Origin: Bacteroidia bacterium
Lineage (GTDB): Bacteria > Bacteroidota > Bacteroidia > NS11-12g > UBA9320
Reading direction: 5' to 3'
NCBI GenBank assembly: GCA_017857855.1
Contig: JAFMCI010000010.1
Coordinates: 1-55,854 of the forward strand
DNA: 55,854 nucleotides
Shown here: in pieces, positions 22,931 through 33,300 of the stretch
Position numbering within the stretch: the first letter of the stretch is position 1
How the letters are laid out: every line of letters starts with the position of its first letter
Program-made: the position numbers and the translations under genes
The notes under the pieces: generated by a model
Seen by the model: only the letters and a program-made list of their open reading frames with translations
Database searches by the model: none
Told to the model about the DNA's origin: nothing

Positions 22931-23797
22931 TCAACTTACGAAGTTAACCTTGCGCTCAAAGCGAATATCAAATCGTGAAGCTAGCATAGGTTCGCCGTCT
23001 AGCTGAGCTGCCATCGTGTGTTTGGCTTCTATGGTTATGGTGTTGTGCCGGGTATGATTTACTACATTTAAGTGTAGATGTTTTCCCTTTTTCACTTTGG
23101 GTAGATAAAGCAACCGTTGCAGTACGTTTACCTTTTTTATATGAAGTAGTTCTAGTAAGCCGTCTTGCGCATCTGCATGTGGTGCAATGTTAAAATCACC
23201 GCCAAAAACGCGTCCATTGGCTGCGCATAGCATAAAGGAAGAGTAAGGTTTACCATTGAGTGTGATGTTCTTACTTCTGTACCAAAAAACATGTCGCGCT
23301 ATGGCAATCCAATATTTCATAGTTGTCGGAATCCAAGAGGTTTTTCCGTGCATGGATTTAGCCAGTTCTCCGTCAAATCCTACCCCAAATACATTGATAA
23401 ACTTACGCCCGTTGCAGCTCCATAAATCGATGCTGGTGGTTTTTTGATAAGACCTGATTTTCTCAAAAACCTCTTTATCCTGTTGGGTTAAGGCTAACAT
23501 TTTAGCAAAATCATTACCGCTACCAGCAGGTATAAGATGGATAGGAATGTCGAGATGAGGTAAGCAGTTGAGCGCAAGATTAAGCGTGCCATCACCGCCA
23601 ATAATACTTACAGCAGTATAGTTGTTTTCGTGAAATCGTAATGCCAAGTCTTCAGCATCGCTCGTTCCATTGGTTTCGTAGATGGTAAAGGCTAGCTTTT
23701 GCGACGCCAAATAATGGGTGTATGCTTTTAATTTTAGATGTGACTTTCCTCCACGTGCAGCGGGATTAAACAAAATTAAAATGGCTGAATGCGTCAA
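22931..23797 (-). CDS. Diacylglycerol kinase-family lipid kinase
   Basis: The 288-residue protein shows the DAGK catalytic signatures: LILFNPAARGGKS (7-19), IIGGDGTLNLALN (65-77) with the nucleotide-binding GGDGT at 67-71, and PAGSGNDFAKM (90-100). The C-terminal half is the usual beta-sandwich of the YegS/DgkB group. It phosphorylates diacylglycerol or a related lipid with ATP. The start is a TTG at 23797 directly before T-H-S-A-I-L. It is convergent with lgt, with only 4 bases between stops; lgt and lipid kinases both touch the diacylglycerol pool, but the orientation argues against co-regulation. Confidence 0.88.
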   Translation of the reverse strand: MTHSAILILFNPAARGGKSHLKLKAYTHYLASQKLAFTIYETNGTSDAEDLALRFHENNYTAVSIIGGDGTLNLALNCLPHLDIPIHLIPAGSGNDFAKMLALTQQDKEVFEKIRSYQKTTSIDLWSCNGRKFINVFGVGFDGELAKSMHGKTSWIPTTMKYWIAIARHVFWYRSKNITLNGKPYSSFMLCAANGRVFGGDFNIAPHADAQDGLLELLHIKKVNVLQRLLYLPKVKKGKHLHLNVVNHTRHNTITIEAKHTMAAQLDGEPMLASRFDIRFERKVNFVS

Positions 23798-23845
23798 AAT
23801 AATTATTTATATTAAAACAAATATCACTTAAAAAACTTGTATACG

Positions 23846-23853
23846 TAACTTTG
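23846..23853 (+). promoter_or_regulatory. -7 promoter box TAACTTTG (kmo)
   Basis: An exact TAnnTTTG match, 12 bases before the ATG at 23866. It overlaps an in-frame TTG at 23851 and thus supports the ATG as the start. Confidence 0.55.
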
Positions 23854-23865
23854 AACGCACAAACC

Positions 23866-25185
23866 ATGAAGAGCATTACACTTGTAGGAGGAGGATTAGC
23901 AGGATCGCTAGTGGCAGTTTACTTAGCTAAAAGAGGCTATGAAGTAAATATATATGAGCGCAGACCCGATATGCGTAACGTAAAAATACCTGCAGGTAGG
24001 TCTATAAATTTAGCACTCTCCGCACGCGGTTTAAATGCACTGCATAAAGTAGGCTTGGACACTGCGGTACTGGCAAAGGCAATACCTATGGCGGGTCGTA
24101 TGATGCACAGTAAAGAAGGAGACTTAGCCTATCAGCCGTATGGCGCAGAAGGGCAAGCTATTAATTCAGTAAGTAGAGCGCATCTTAACGTTCAGTTACT
24201 TCAGCTTGCGGATGAATATGAGCATGTACACCAGCATTTTAATATGAAGTGTACTCAAGTAGATTTAGAAACAGGCACCTGTTGGTTTACGAATACAGAA
24301 ACGGGTGTTCATCAAGAAGTTAAAGCAGATTATGTTATTGGTGGTGATGGTGCATTTTCACCCGTTCGCGATAAAATGCAACGTACCAATAGATTTGACT
24401 ATTCACAGTCGTATACCAATAGCGGTTACAAAGAGTTGAGTATAGCTGCAACCGAAGATGGTGATTTTGCTATGGATCCGAATTCATTGCACATTTGGCC
24501 ACGCGGTAGTTTTATGATGATAGCGCTTCCTAATCCAGACAAAACATTTACGTGCACCATATTTATGCCATATGAAGGTGAAACTGGTTTTGATAACATT
24601 AATACGGACGAAGAAATTCTGTCGTTTATGTCGACGTATTTTAACGATGCGATGAAGCTAATGCCAACTTTATTAGAAGATTTCAAATCAAATCCGGTGG
24701 GTAGCTTAGTAACGGTAAGATGTTACCCATGGAATATTAATAAAGCTACGTTGATAGGGGATGCATGTCATGCTATTGTCCCCTTTTATGGTCAAGGGAT
24801 GAATTGTGCATTTGAAGATTGTGTGGTATTGGACGAGTGTTTAGAAGAATTTGGCGATTGGGAAAAAGCGATGCAAGCATATCAAGTGCGTAGAAAACCC
24901 AATGCAGATGCAATTGCCGATTTAGCGCTTCAAAACTTTATTGAAATGCGTGATTTAGTAGGAGATAAAGACTTTTTACATTACAAAAAAGTAGAACACG
25001 ATATCTGTGATTTGCATCCGGATGTATTTCAATCTCAATACGAAATGGTGACGTTTAGCAATCTACCCTACAGCGAAGCTAAAACCAAAGGCGCTCGGAA
25101 CACTAAACTAGTTTATGAGCTTATTGCGCAAGGACTAGAAGATAAAATAACCGATCGAAATTTCGTTAAAGAGTGGTTCGCGTAA
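23866..25185 (+). CDS. kmo: Kynurenine 3-monooxygenase
   Basis: The 439-residue flavoprotein hydroxylates L-kynurenine to 3-hydroxykynurenine with NADPH and oxygen. It has the FAD loop GGGLAG (8-13), ERRPDMR (31-37), the KMO-typical GRSINLALSARGLNAL (44-59), the DG motif at 160-162, and the second FAD motif GDACHAIVPFYGQGMN (298-313). These distinguish it from other aromatic hydroxylases. The ATG at 23866 is chosen over an in-frame TTG at 23851, which lies within the promoter box. No other kynurenine pathway gene is in the window; the product may go to NAD synthesis or tryptophan breakdown. Confidence 0.93.
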   Translation: MKSITLVGGGLAGSLVAVYLAKRGYEVNIYERRPDMRNVKIPAGRSINLALSARGLNALHKVGLDTAVLAKAIPMAGRMMHSKEGDLAYQPYGAEGQAINSVSRAHLNVQLLQLADEYEHVHQHFNMKCTQVDLETGTCWFTNTETGVHQEVKADYVIGGDGAFSPVRDKMQRTNRFDYSQSYTNSGYKELSIAATEDGDFAMDPNSLHIWPRGSFMMIALPNPDKTFTCTIFMPYEGETGFDNINTDEEILSFMSTYFNDAMKLMPTLLEDFKSNPVGSLVTVRCYPWNINKATLIGDACHAIVPFYGQGMNCAFEDCVVLDECLEEFGDWEKAMQAYQVRRKPNADAIADLALQNFIEMRDLVGDKDFLHYKKVEHDICDLHPDVFQSQYEMVTFSNLPYSEAKTKGARNTKLVYELIAQGLEDKITDRNFVKEWFA

Positions 25186-25210
25186 GATTGCAGCAAGCCG
25201 TTTCTTACCC

Positions 25211-28200
25211 TTATTTTACAACTAGTTTTAACTGAGATTGACCATTATCTGTTTGGATTATGGCAATGTACGTTCCACTGGCAAGCGAATGTTTAATTTC
25301 TAAATCGCTCACATTTTCTCTGCGTTCACGTAACACTGTTTTGCCAGTAATGTCAATTACTTCTACTTGCAGGAATGCACTCTTTTTAGCTAACGATACG
25401 TTGAAGCGATCTGTACTTGGGTTAGGCGAAATAAACGCCTCTAGCGTTGAAACGTCCTTAATATCAATAGTAGAATGAATAAATTTAACGGTATAATCTT
25501 CTACTTCGCCATATTTGTCACCACAAGGATCCATATAATTTGAGTAATACTGACTACGTATTCTCATTCGTAAATCAGTATCTAAATTTACATCTTGAGG
25601 TGCTTGTATAGTTGCGGTAGCTTTAAAATTAGCTAATTCGGTAAATATAAGTTGCTCGTCATTAGTGAATGAAGCATCTCCATTATAGTCTATCCAAGCC
25701 GTTACAGAATCACTATCCCAGTTATACTGCATCACTACTTCCAATTCGTGTGCGATATTATCGCTCAATTCAAAACGAGTACTGGTGAAGTCGCCATAAT
25801 AATCTTGTCCACTTGTTTGGGTAACACCGTTTAAGTTAACCGCTTTGATGTAATCTGAACCTGTTCCCTCTGATCCTATGGCATCACAATAAATAAACTC
25901 ATGTACTTTGTAATTAAAGGTATAGGTTTCTGATTTTTGTCCAAGACTAGAGGTAGCAATTACTTTAAAGTACAGCATGTCTCCTAATTCTTTTCTGCCG
26001 ATAGGAGTTACACTCTTCCAGTTATTACCACCTATGTTGGTCATGGTAATTTCGTTGGTAAGTGATTGGTCATTCAACGACCAAAGTGCTTTCACCTCTG
26101 TAAGTGTGCCGGTATATGCTATTGTTGCATGTACGTATTGGTCTACTCCTTTTTTAGGAGTAACGTCATCGGGTATAGAGGTAATAGAAGTGTGTGTAAT
26201 AGCTGGATAATCATTTCTTCCTACCAGTGTATATTCCCATAAACCTCTGCCATAAGTGGCTGCTCTTAGTCGGTTACTTCCATAGTGTATTTCGAGGTCT
26301 TTTACGCAAGCGTTAGGTAAATTATTATTATAAAGAGTCCACTCTGTTCCGTTTATACTTTTATAGTAAATGCCTATTTCTCCACCCACATAAATGTAGG
26401 ATGAATCACTGTGGTCCAAAGCGACGGTAAGCAGTGGCATGTTGTTTAGGTTGTACGTAATATTTTGCCAGCTACTTCCTTGGTCAAATGAGATATAAAT
26501 TTTCTTACCATCATCCTGGTAGCGATTAAAAGTTACGACAATTGTATTCGCATTTTTAGGATCGAAAGCGATGTCGGTAATGGAATATCCAGGTAAGCCA
26601 GAACTTATGTTTTGCCAAGTAGTTCCTCCGTTTGTGGTAAGCCTTATGGAACTTCCGCGGGCAACTGCAATAACGTTGGAATCTGTTTCTGCAATAGAAG
26701 CGTCGTACAAAATATTAATACCCGGATTTGCTTTATAACTCCATTCCGTTCCAAATTTATCCCCTTGATATATAGAATCTGCAAAATGGAGTACTTGCAT
26801 TTGATTTAAAGGATTAATCAAGAAAGGAGCTTCCCAGTATGCATTGCTGCTACCGCCTTCGGGGTTCCCAGTTCCGTTTCTCGATTGGCCTCCATCGCGT
26901 GTGTAACTTCGGGTGCCATATTGCCAACTCCCTATCATCCAGTTTTGATTAAGTGGATGCGCAAGTGCTTCCATTCCGTCTCCTCCGTTCCATTCGATCC
27001 AGCCATCTTTATTCAAAATACTTGTTCCGTTATCTTGTGAGCCTGCCATGTGCACGCTATAATCTCCTTGGCTCGTGCCCACGGCATAAAAATCGCGTAT
27101 TCCTGTTCCGTCATTGAGCTTAGTCCACGTGAAGCCATTGTCTGTACTTTTTGCAAAATACCCATCGGTAGCAACATAAAATACGCCATTGATACAATTT
27201 GCAATTTGCATGTCTGCGTGTATGTAAGCACTATTCTGATTACTCCATGATGTTGTCCGTGTAAAAGTGTTTCCCCCATCGGTAGATGCTTGCAGGTCTA
27301 CATACCCATAAATCATATTATTGACATTCAAATCAGAAACCGAAAAAGCAAGACAAGTCTCATCCGGATTACTCAAAGCAACAAATGAGTTTCCTTGATC
27401 GGTAGATTTGTAAACGTTTTTGGTGGAAGCTGCATATACATGATTTGGTTCTGCCGGTGAAGTAGAAATGTAAATTCGAGAATTGCTGTTATTAGGAAAT
27501 CCTCCTGCATTGCCAAAACTGACTCCTCCATTGGTTGATATTTTTAGTAAATTTCGATCAGTTCCGGCGTTGTTGTATACATAAACGACATCTGTATTGT
27601 TGGGATGAAAAGCTACATCTGTTACGTTACCTCCAAACTTAGATTGCCAAGTGTCAAGATTGTCTGTAGAAACAAATAATCCAAGTGAAGTCCCGACAAA
27701 TACCTGATTGGCAACCGTAGGATGATACCGTAATTTGGTGATTCTAACATTAGATCCAAGTCCTCCCCAACCTAAGTTGGCAGGCCCAAAGTTAGAGACG
27801 GTCCATGTTGCTCCTGCGTCAGTGCTTCTATATATGCCGTGCGTATATAAAAATCCACCTTGGCAGACTGCAATTAGGATTTCATTGGTATTGTTTGGGT
27901 TTACATCAAAGGTGAAAACGCCTGCTGCCGGCAGAAAATCGGTGGTGTTTTGCCACGTATTTCCTCCGTTATTCGATTTCCAAAATCCTCCAGTACTACT
28001 TGCAATATACATTTGGTTTGTATTGTTGGGGTTTACCCAAAAATCTTGCACACGTCCAATGCCTGGCGAGTAATGAGAGGTTATGTTGTTGGCACTCCAA
28101 GGGCCTAATTCTACCCAACCGTCTGTAAATGATGCTTTGTTTTTAAGATTGTGTGCTTGGTTTGCAATTTCGGTATAGGTTTTAGTTACCCCATAAAAAT

Positions 28201-28453
28201 CTACGTTAGATCTATCTCCAGAGGGATAAAACTTACTTTCATTTTCAGCTTTCCAACGTTCAAAATTTTTCCAACCGCTTCCTTTTGTTCTTCCGTTGGC
28301 ATCAAAGTATGCGTTGGCAGCATCTACCACCTCATAGAAATTATAGGAGTTGTTCTCCATCATTTCTTTGTAAGAAACTTCTGTTTGTGCAAATGAAGAT
28401 AAACTTGCTAATAGGATGATACTAATTGTAAAGAGGGTGTTTTTAGAACGCAT
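25211..28453 (-). CDS. Secreted VPS10/BNR-propeller protein with T9SS sorting domain
   Basis: The 1080-residue protein has a signal peptide (1-23), a region of about 110 residues, and two beta-propeller halves (about 135-745) built from about ten BNR/sortilin-like repeats of the type STDxGxTW (for example 159-167, 209-217, 261-269, 389-397, 436-443, 606-613, 656-662). A linker domain (750-850), a GEVED domain (855-990, with GEVEDYTV at 982-989) and a type A T9SS sorting domain (1006-1080, starting at ISPNPSTDRFNV) follow. It is exported across the outer membrane; binding or hydrolysis of glycans or proteins is possible. It lies downstream of the GH16 gene, with a hairpin between. Confidence 0.88.
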   Translation of the reverse strand: MRSKNTLFTISIILLASLSSFAQTEVSYKEMMENNSYNFYEVVDAANAYFDANGRTKGSGWKNFERWKAENESKFYPSGDRSNVDFYGVTKTYTEIANQAHNLKNKASFTDGWVELGPWSANNITSHYSPGIGRVQDFWVNPNNTNQMYIASSTGGFWKSNNGGNTWQNTTDFLPAAGVFTFDVNPNNTNEILIAVCQGGFLYTHGIYRSTDAGATWTVSNFGPANLGWGGLGSNVRITKLRYHPTVANQVFVGTSLGLFVSTDNLDTWQSKFGGNVTDVAFHPNNTDVVYVYNNAGTDRNLLKISTNGGVSFGNAGGFPNNSNSRIYISTSPAEPNHVYAASTKNVYKSTDQGNSFVALSNPDETCLAFSVSDLNVNNMIYGYVDLQASTDGGNTFTRTTSWSNQNSAYIHADMQIANCINGVFYVATDGYFAKSTDNGFTWTKLNDGTGIRDFYAVGTSQGDYSVHMAGSQDNGTSILNKDGWIEWNGGDGMEALAHPLNQNWMIGSWQYGTRSYTRDGGQSRNGTGNPEGGSSNAYWEAPFLINPLNQMQVLHFADSIYQGDKFGTEWSYKANPGINILYDASIAETDSNVIAVARGSSIRLTTNGGTTWQNISSGLPGYSITDIAFDPKNANTIVVTFNRYQDDGKKIYISFDQGSSWQNITYNLNNMPLLTVALDHSDSSYIYVGGEIGIYYKSINGTEWTLYNNNLPNACVKDLEIHYGSNRLRAATYGRGLWEYTLVGRNDYPAITHTSITSIPDDVTPKKGVDQYVHATIAYTGTLTEVKALWSLNDQSLTNEITMTNIGGNNWKSVTPIGRKELGDMLYFKVIATSSLGQKSETYTFNYKVHEFIYCDAIGSEGTGSDYIKAVNLNGVTQTSGQDYYGDFTSTRFELSDNIAHELEVVMQYNWDSDSVTAWIDYNGDASFTNDEQLIFTELANFKATATIQAPQDVNLDTDLRMRIRSQYYSNYMDPCGDKYGEVEDYTVKFIHSTIDIKDVSTLEAFISPNPSTDRFNVSLAKKSAFLQVEVIDITGKTVLRERRENVSDLEIKHSLASGTYIAIIQTDNGQSQLKLVVK

Positions 28454-28471
28454 GATATTTTATAAGAACTA

Positions 28472-28479
28472 CGAAAATA
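28472..28479 (-). promoter_or_regulatory. Possible -7 box TATTTTCG (propeller protein)
   Basis: A TAnnTTCG match on the minus strand, 18 bases before the ATG at 28453. With the hairpin at 28560-28587, it suggests separate transcription from the GH16 gene. Confidence 0.45.
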
Positions 28480-28559
28480 GGGAATTAATTGGAAGGTCTA
28501 ACTGTCTAAAAGTAATGGAGATTAAGATGCACAAGGCTTTTTATGAAAGTTATCTAACA

Positions 28560-28587
28560 ACAAAGGACGGAAATATTCCGCCCTTGT
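28560..28587 (-). terminator. Probable terminator after the GH16 gene
   Basis: An imperfect 12-bp inverted repeat (ACAAAGGACGGAA with TTCCGCCCTTGT) lies 30 bases after the GH16 stop codon. The minus-strand T run is short (TTTGTTGTT), so termination may be partial. Confidence 0.5.
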
Positions 28588-28617
28588 CTCAATAGTTAGT
28601 TAGTCTATTAAATATGC

Positions 28618-30234
28618 TTATTGCTTGATGAATTTAAAATTATACATCTGATTATCAACGGAAAAATTGGCCATGTACATTCCGCTAGTTAGCTTACTTA
28701 ATCCATATATCGCAAGTTTGTTTTCGGTGGCGTATACCTTTTCAGTACTTATTAATCTGCCATCTAAGCTGTATAGGTTTATCGCTACCTGTTGTTCAGT
28801 GGCCTTATTAAGTTGTATAGTGAGTTCGTTGAGTACTGGATTTGGATAGAAAAACGGAGTACGATTAGCCAGTTTATGTTCTATCGAATTGGTGCCTTCT
28901 TCGTACACGCGCACATAATCTATATCCATAGAACCTCTGGTGAAATTGGGGGATATACTGGATTGTATCGCGATATTTAATAAAATATATTGAGGATCTG
29001 TATAGGGCCAAGAACTGGGGTTTTTAACATCTGGGTTGTATACAAAATGCACTACACTGTCTACGCTAAATACGAGTTTATCGTTGGTCCATTCTAGCGC
29101 ATAAATATGAAATTCGGTAGAGGCCGTTGGTATTACTTGACCACCTACATTCACCGTATTGCCAAAGCTAGAAGGAGTGTGTGTAGCACTTGAAATGTAG
29201 TTTTGATTGTTTCCCCAATGTTCCATAATATCAATTTCGCCACAAGCGGGCCAGCCTACTTTGCCATACCCCATTTGTTCCCAGTATGCACCTGTTTCTG
29301 AAATGTTTTGTCCAAGCGTCCAGATAGCAGGCCAAGTGCCCACGCCAGAAAGTAGCTTCGCTCGTACTTCTACCCTCCCGTAGGTAAAAACGAACTTTGA
29401 ATTTAATCGAGCTGATGTGTGAGTTTTAGTGACACCCTGGTCTGTAAAGGATTCTTTACGCGCAACAAGGTGAAGCATTCCGTCGCTCACATAGGCATTA
29501 GAGTCTTGATTGGTATAATGTTGGATTTCTCCGTTGTACCAACTGCCTCCTGCGGGTATTTTGGTTTGGTGAAACCATTTGGTGTCATCTATAGACCCAT
29601 CTACATCAAACTCATCTGACCATACTAATTTATTATAAATGGGAGCTGTAATAATGGTATCTTGGTGAAAAAAGTCATCAAGATAGGCAACTACTTTGTC
29701 GTTGTTATTTTCTCCATTGAGCTGAATAACCACCCTGTTAAAATCCACACGTTGGGTAGGGGAAGGCGAATTGCCGTCCAGATTTATATAGCTATCTGTG
29801 CTGAAATCAAATGTAATCTCTTGCCACTGGTTTAGCTTTACGGTTTTAACAATTTCACACTGAGTAGCCCAAGGACTTTCCAGCTCTCCGTTTTGTAATT
29901 TGAGTGATACTTGGTTGGTTTGATTTCCGCTTATTCCATTTGAAGGAACGTAGAGTTTAAAAGAGAAACTTGAATGAGAATTCATGTTGAAATTTCGACT
30001 CGCTTCCAGTCTAACATTGGCATATAATCCACCTTGATCGTCGTATTTTAAAACAGTAGAAGAGGTATTAATCCCTGAAGGATATGGATTTGTAAAAGTA
30101 GTGTTTATGGTGCAATCATCTCCAAACCAGGTGTTAACATTCCCGGTTCCCTCAAAGTTATCTTGAAGGGTTTGAGCAAAGGAGGAGGATATTGTAAGTG
30201 TAAAGAAGAAAATTAGGGCAATGTTTTTTGGCAT
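28618..30234 (-). CDS. GH16 family glycoside hydrolase (laminarinase-type), T9SS cargo
   Basis: The 538-residue enzyme has a signal peptide (1-20), an N-terminal jelly-roll-like carbohydrate-binding region (about 24-190), a GH16 catalytic domain (about 200-446) and a type A T9SS sorting domain (460-538). The active site GEIDIMEHWG has nucleophile E333, D335 and acid/base E338. The extra residue in E-I-D-I-M-E is typical of beta-1,3-glucanases and not kappa-carrageenases or lichenases, so laminarin is the likely substrate. W233, the W-Y-N-G-E stretch and TWPAIWTL (300-307) shape the glycan cleft. There is no SusC/SusD pair nearby. Confidence 0.9.
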   Translation of the reverse strand: MPKNIALIFFFTLTISSSFAQTLQDNFEGTGNVNTWFGDDCTINTTFTNPYPSGINTSSTVLKYDDQGGLYANVRLEASRNFNMNSHSSFSFKLYVPSNGISGNQTNQVSLKLQNGELESPWATQCEIVKTVKLNQWQEITFDFSTDSYINLDGNSPSPTQRVDFNRVVIQLNGENNNDKVVAYLDDFFHQDTIITAPIYNKLVWSDEFDVDGSIDDTKWFHQTKIPAGGSWYNGEIQHYTNQDSNAYVSDGMLHLVARKESFTDQGVTKTHTSARLNSKFVFTYGRVEVRAKLLSGVGTWPAIWTLGQNISETGAYWEQMGYGKVGWPACGEIDIMEHWGNNQNYISSATHTPSSFGNTVNVGGQVIPTASTEFHIYALEWTNDKLVFSVDSVVHFVYNPDVKNPSSWPYTDPQYILLNIAIQSSISPNFTRGSMDIDYVRVYEEGTNSIEHKLANRTPFFYPNPVLNELTIQLNKATEQQVAINLYSLDGRLISTEKVYATENKLAIYGLSKLTSGMYMANFSVDNQMYNFKFIKQ

Positions 30235-30299
30235 GGTATAATACTGTTAATCTGACTTATAGTTAAATTTACTATATGGTTCGAATAGGCAAATTACGA

Positions 30300-30326
30300 T
30301 TAAAAAAAAGGATTAAGCATTATCCT
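30300..30326 (-). terminator. Intrinsic terminator of the DUF4175 gene
   Basis: On the minus strand AGGATAA, TGC loop and TTAATCCT (one bulge) are followed by eight T. It lies about 40 bases after the stop codon at 30364. The remainder of the gap to 30235 is AT-rich without a clear promoter for the GH16 gene. Confidence 0.65.
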
Positions 30327-30363
30327 AATCTCCTTTTATTACCGTCCAATGGCAGTAATTGTA

Positions 30364-33300
30364 TTAATTGCCAAAATATTGCTTGACCTTGCCTTGGTAG
30401 TATGGTTGTAACTCGGGCGATACGCTTTTTAAAAGTTCGGTTTCTTTTTTCTTTTCGTCCAGATATTTCTGTATGCTCGGCGGAATAGGGCGAGGGGAGT
30501 CTTGTCCTTGTTTACTCGTGCGCTTATTGTCTTGTTCTTGCTCTTGTTCTGCTTTCTCGTGCTCACTCAACTTTATCTGGAGTAAATCCAATTTTTTGAA
30601 AGTTTCAGCATTTAATTTCTTGTAATAGAGATCCTTTTCTATTTCATCCATCAAGTCTTCTGTCTTCTTAAGATTTCCAAGACTACCCCCTTTGCCTTCC
30701 TTGTCAAGTTGGCGTTTAAGGTCTTGTAGTTTTTGGCGTATAGCAGCTTGTTGCGCAGCCATCTCAGCAAATTCTTTGCTTCCTGGTTTTCCTTTGCCTT
30801 GTTTTTGACCTTCTTCTAGCTGTTTCATTTGTTTGGCTAGATCATCTTGCATTTTTTTTATGGCGTTGGCATTGGGTTTTTTGTTTTTGGCGTCTTTTGG
30901 GTTCCCTCCCGGCTTTTTGCATTCCGATTTAGGTTTCCCTTTGTTTTGTTTTTGAGCCTTCATTTGCTCCTGCATTTGTTTAAGTGACTCACTCAGCATA
31001 AGTGCAAGGTTATTATAACCCGTCATGGCATATTGCTGGTGTACTAGGGCGTAGTCTGTAGTGCGCTCTCCCAGATAAGTCAGTGACTTATCTAGATTTT
31101 GATTTACCTTGGCTATCTCTTCGTTTACAAAGGATTGTATTTGTATATTTCGTTTACTGAGTGCTAGCAAAGAGTCTTCCACCATTTTGGTTTCGTCCTT
31201 TATTTTTCGCTGGCTCTGTCGTAGTTCAATGTATTTCGGACTGTAATTTTGATTTTCCTTAAAACCCGACATTACTTTTTCTTGATTAAAAGAAAGTTGA
31301 ACCAGGTTTTCAAGAATCTGCCGAAGATTATTGTAGTCTTCTTCTTGCTGTTCTTCCATGGCTTCTTCCATTTCTTCTTGCATCTCTTCAGCCATTTCCT
31401 TCATTTCTTCTGCCGCATCGTCCATGTCTTCAGCGGCTTCTTTGTTTTTGCCTTTGCCTTGTTTTTGCTGAGCCTCATTTAGTTTATCACTCGCCTTTTG
31501 TGCCTTTTCATCTTTAGGGGGCAAGTCCATTGGACTTTCAAGATTTTCATTTTTTTTCTGGATGTCTTGTAAGTCTTTTTTGACTTCTTCAAACTCTTTT
31601 TTTATCTTCTCTTGCTCTTTGGCTAAGTCATCATTTTTGCCTTTTTCTTTTTCTGATTTATCACTCAGCTCTTTCTCTTTTTGAGCGAGCTCGTTTAACT
31701 TATTGATGGTTTCGTTTAGCTTTTTTTCTAATTCTAATTCTTTAAACAGTTCGAGCATTCGATCCATTTCTTTGCTCATTTCCTTCTCGTTAAATTTAAA
31801 TTGGTCAAGGGCTTCCTTAAGCTCATCCTTACGGTTTTCTTGAAGCAGTTTTTCGATCTTTTCCATGAGTTTACGGGTGTCTTCATCTAGCACTTGATCC
31901 ATTAGTTTTTCAAGTTCTTTTTGTTTCTGCAGCAAGTCTTCTTGAATGGGATTAAACTCTTCTTCTTTGAGATTCTTTTCTAAATTTTTGTTAAATGAGT
32001 TTTTTATTTTCTGTTCAAGTTCTTTTTGTTTGTCTAGTAAATCCTGAATTTTTTTCTTGTCGTTCCAATCTAGGTTTTTCTTTTCAGTCAGCATTTTTTC
32101 AATACTGTTTATCTCCTTCTCCATCTGCTTGGCATCTGCTTGAGCGCCTGCCATTGCACTTTTTATCTCTTTGTTGGCTTCTTCTGTTTTTTCTTTTAAC
32201 TCCTTAAGCGAAGGCGCTTTGTAGGTGCGAACTTCTGATTTGGTAGCTTTAGCGCCATTTACTCCATCATTATCCCACACCGTAAAAAAGTATTCTATTT
32301 CATCATCTGCCTGTACATCAACAAGATTTAGATTCCAATAGTGGTAAAAGTTTTGACGTGTAATATTTTTAGTCAGTCCCACAGGCATCACGCCTGATTT
32401 TTCTTTGTTTTCTGCTTTAGATGATTTAGTGAATCGGTAATGAAAGGTAAGCTTACTAAAACCGTGATCATCGCTAATGTCACCTAAAAAGTAATAAATC
32501 TTTTGGCTTAAGCTGTCTTCCCTTTTCTCAACGGCTATCTGAGGATACTCGTCAGGTGTTACATTTATTTGATATAAAATAGAGTCGCCTCGCGCTACAT
32601 CTTCATTAAGTGTATTCACTTTTAGCACTGTTGACTTCATAAATTTACGCGCAAAAGAGATTTTATTGGAAGCCAGTTTTAAAGTAGATCCTTCAGGAGC
32701 TATTAGTAGTCCTTTAACATTTTTGGTATTAAAGTTCCACTGTATAACAGTGCCTTGTGGCACGTTGAGTTCTCCAATATTACGGACTGTTTCACTGGGA
32801 AGGCCCAGGTATGCTGGATAGGTAATAGTGGCACTATATCCAACTATGCTAGGTTTAAGTAAAACTGCTACTTGGTATTCCTTACTATTAAAACCGCCTG
32901 CTTCAAAAAAGATACGCTCAGATTTTTGGATGTTGCTAAAGGTGTAGCTGAACTTACCATTGGTAATGCCTTGCATTTTATACCGTTGGTTGCCAATATG
33001 AATGTAGGCGTCTTGCGGTATTTTATCACCCTCAATACTTAAGGGAATGTATATGGTCTGATTTTGGATAGCATTTAAATTTTGTATGTTGCTCGTAAAA
33101 GTAAATGGAGCTTCGATTTCAAAGTGCTTTCCGAAATGCACAAATCGCTCACTACTCTTTTTAAATCCGGGGCTCACCAAAAGTATAAATACCAACGCGA
33201 TGGCAGGTAGAAATGCAAATTTTACATACTTAATATTTTCTTTGAACGGTATTGCATTGCTAAAGGGAATAGGTTTAAGTTCGGCAGTACGCTGTTCAAT

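Noticed and set aside
31249-31482. Phe/His-rich plus-strand frame inside the DUF4175 gene
   Set aside because: It is the antisense reading of the K/E-rich coiled-coil codons, which gives repeated F, L and S.
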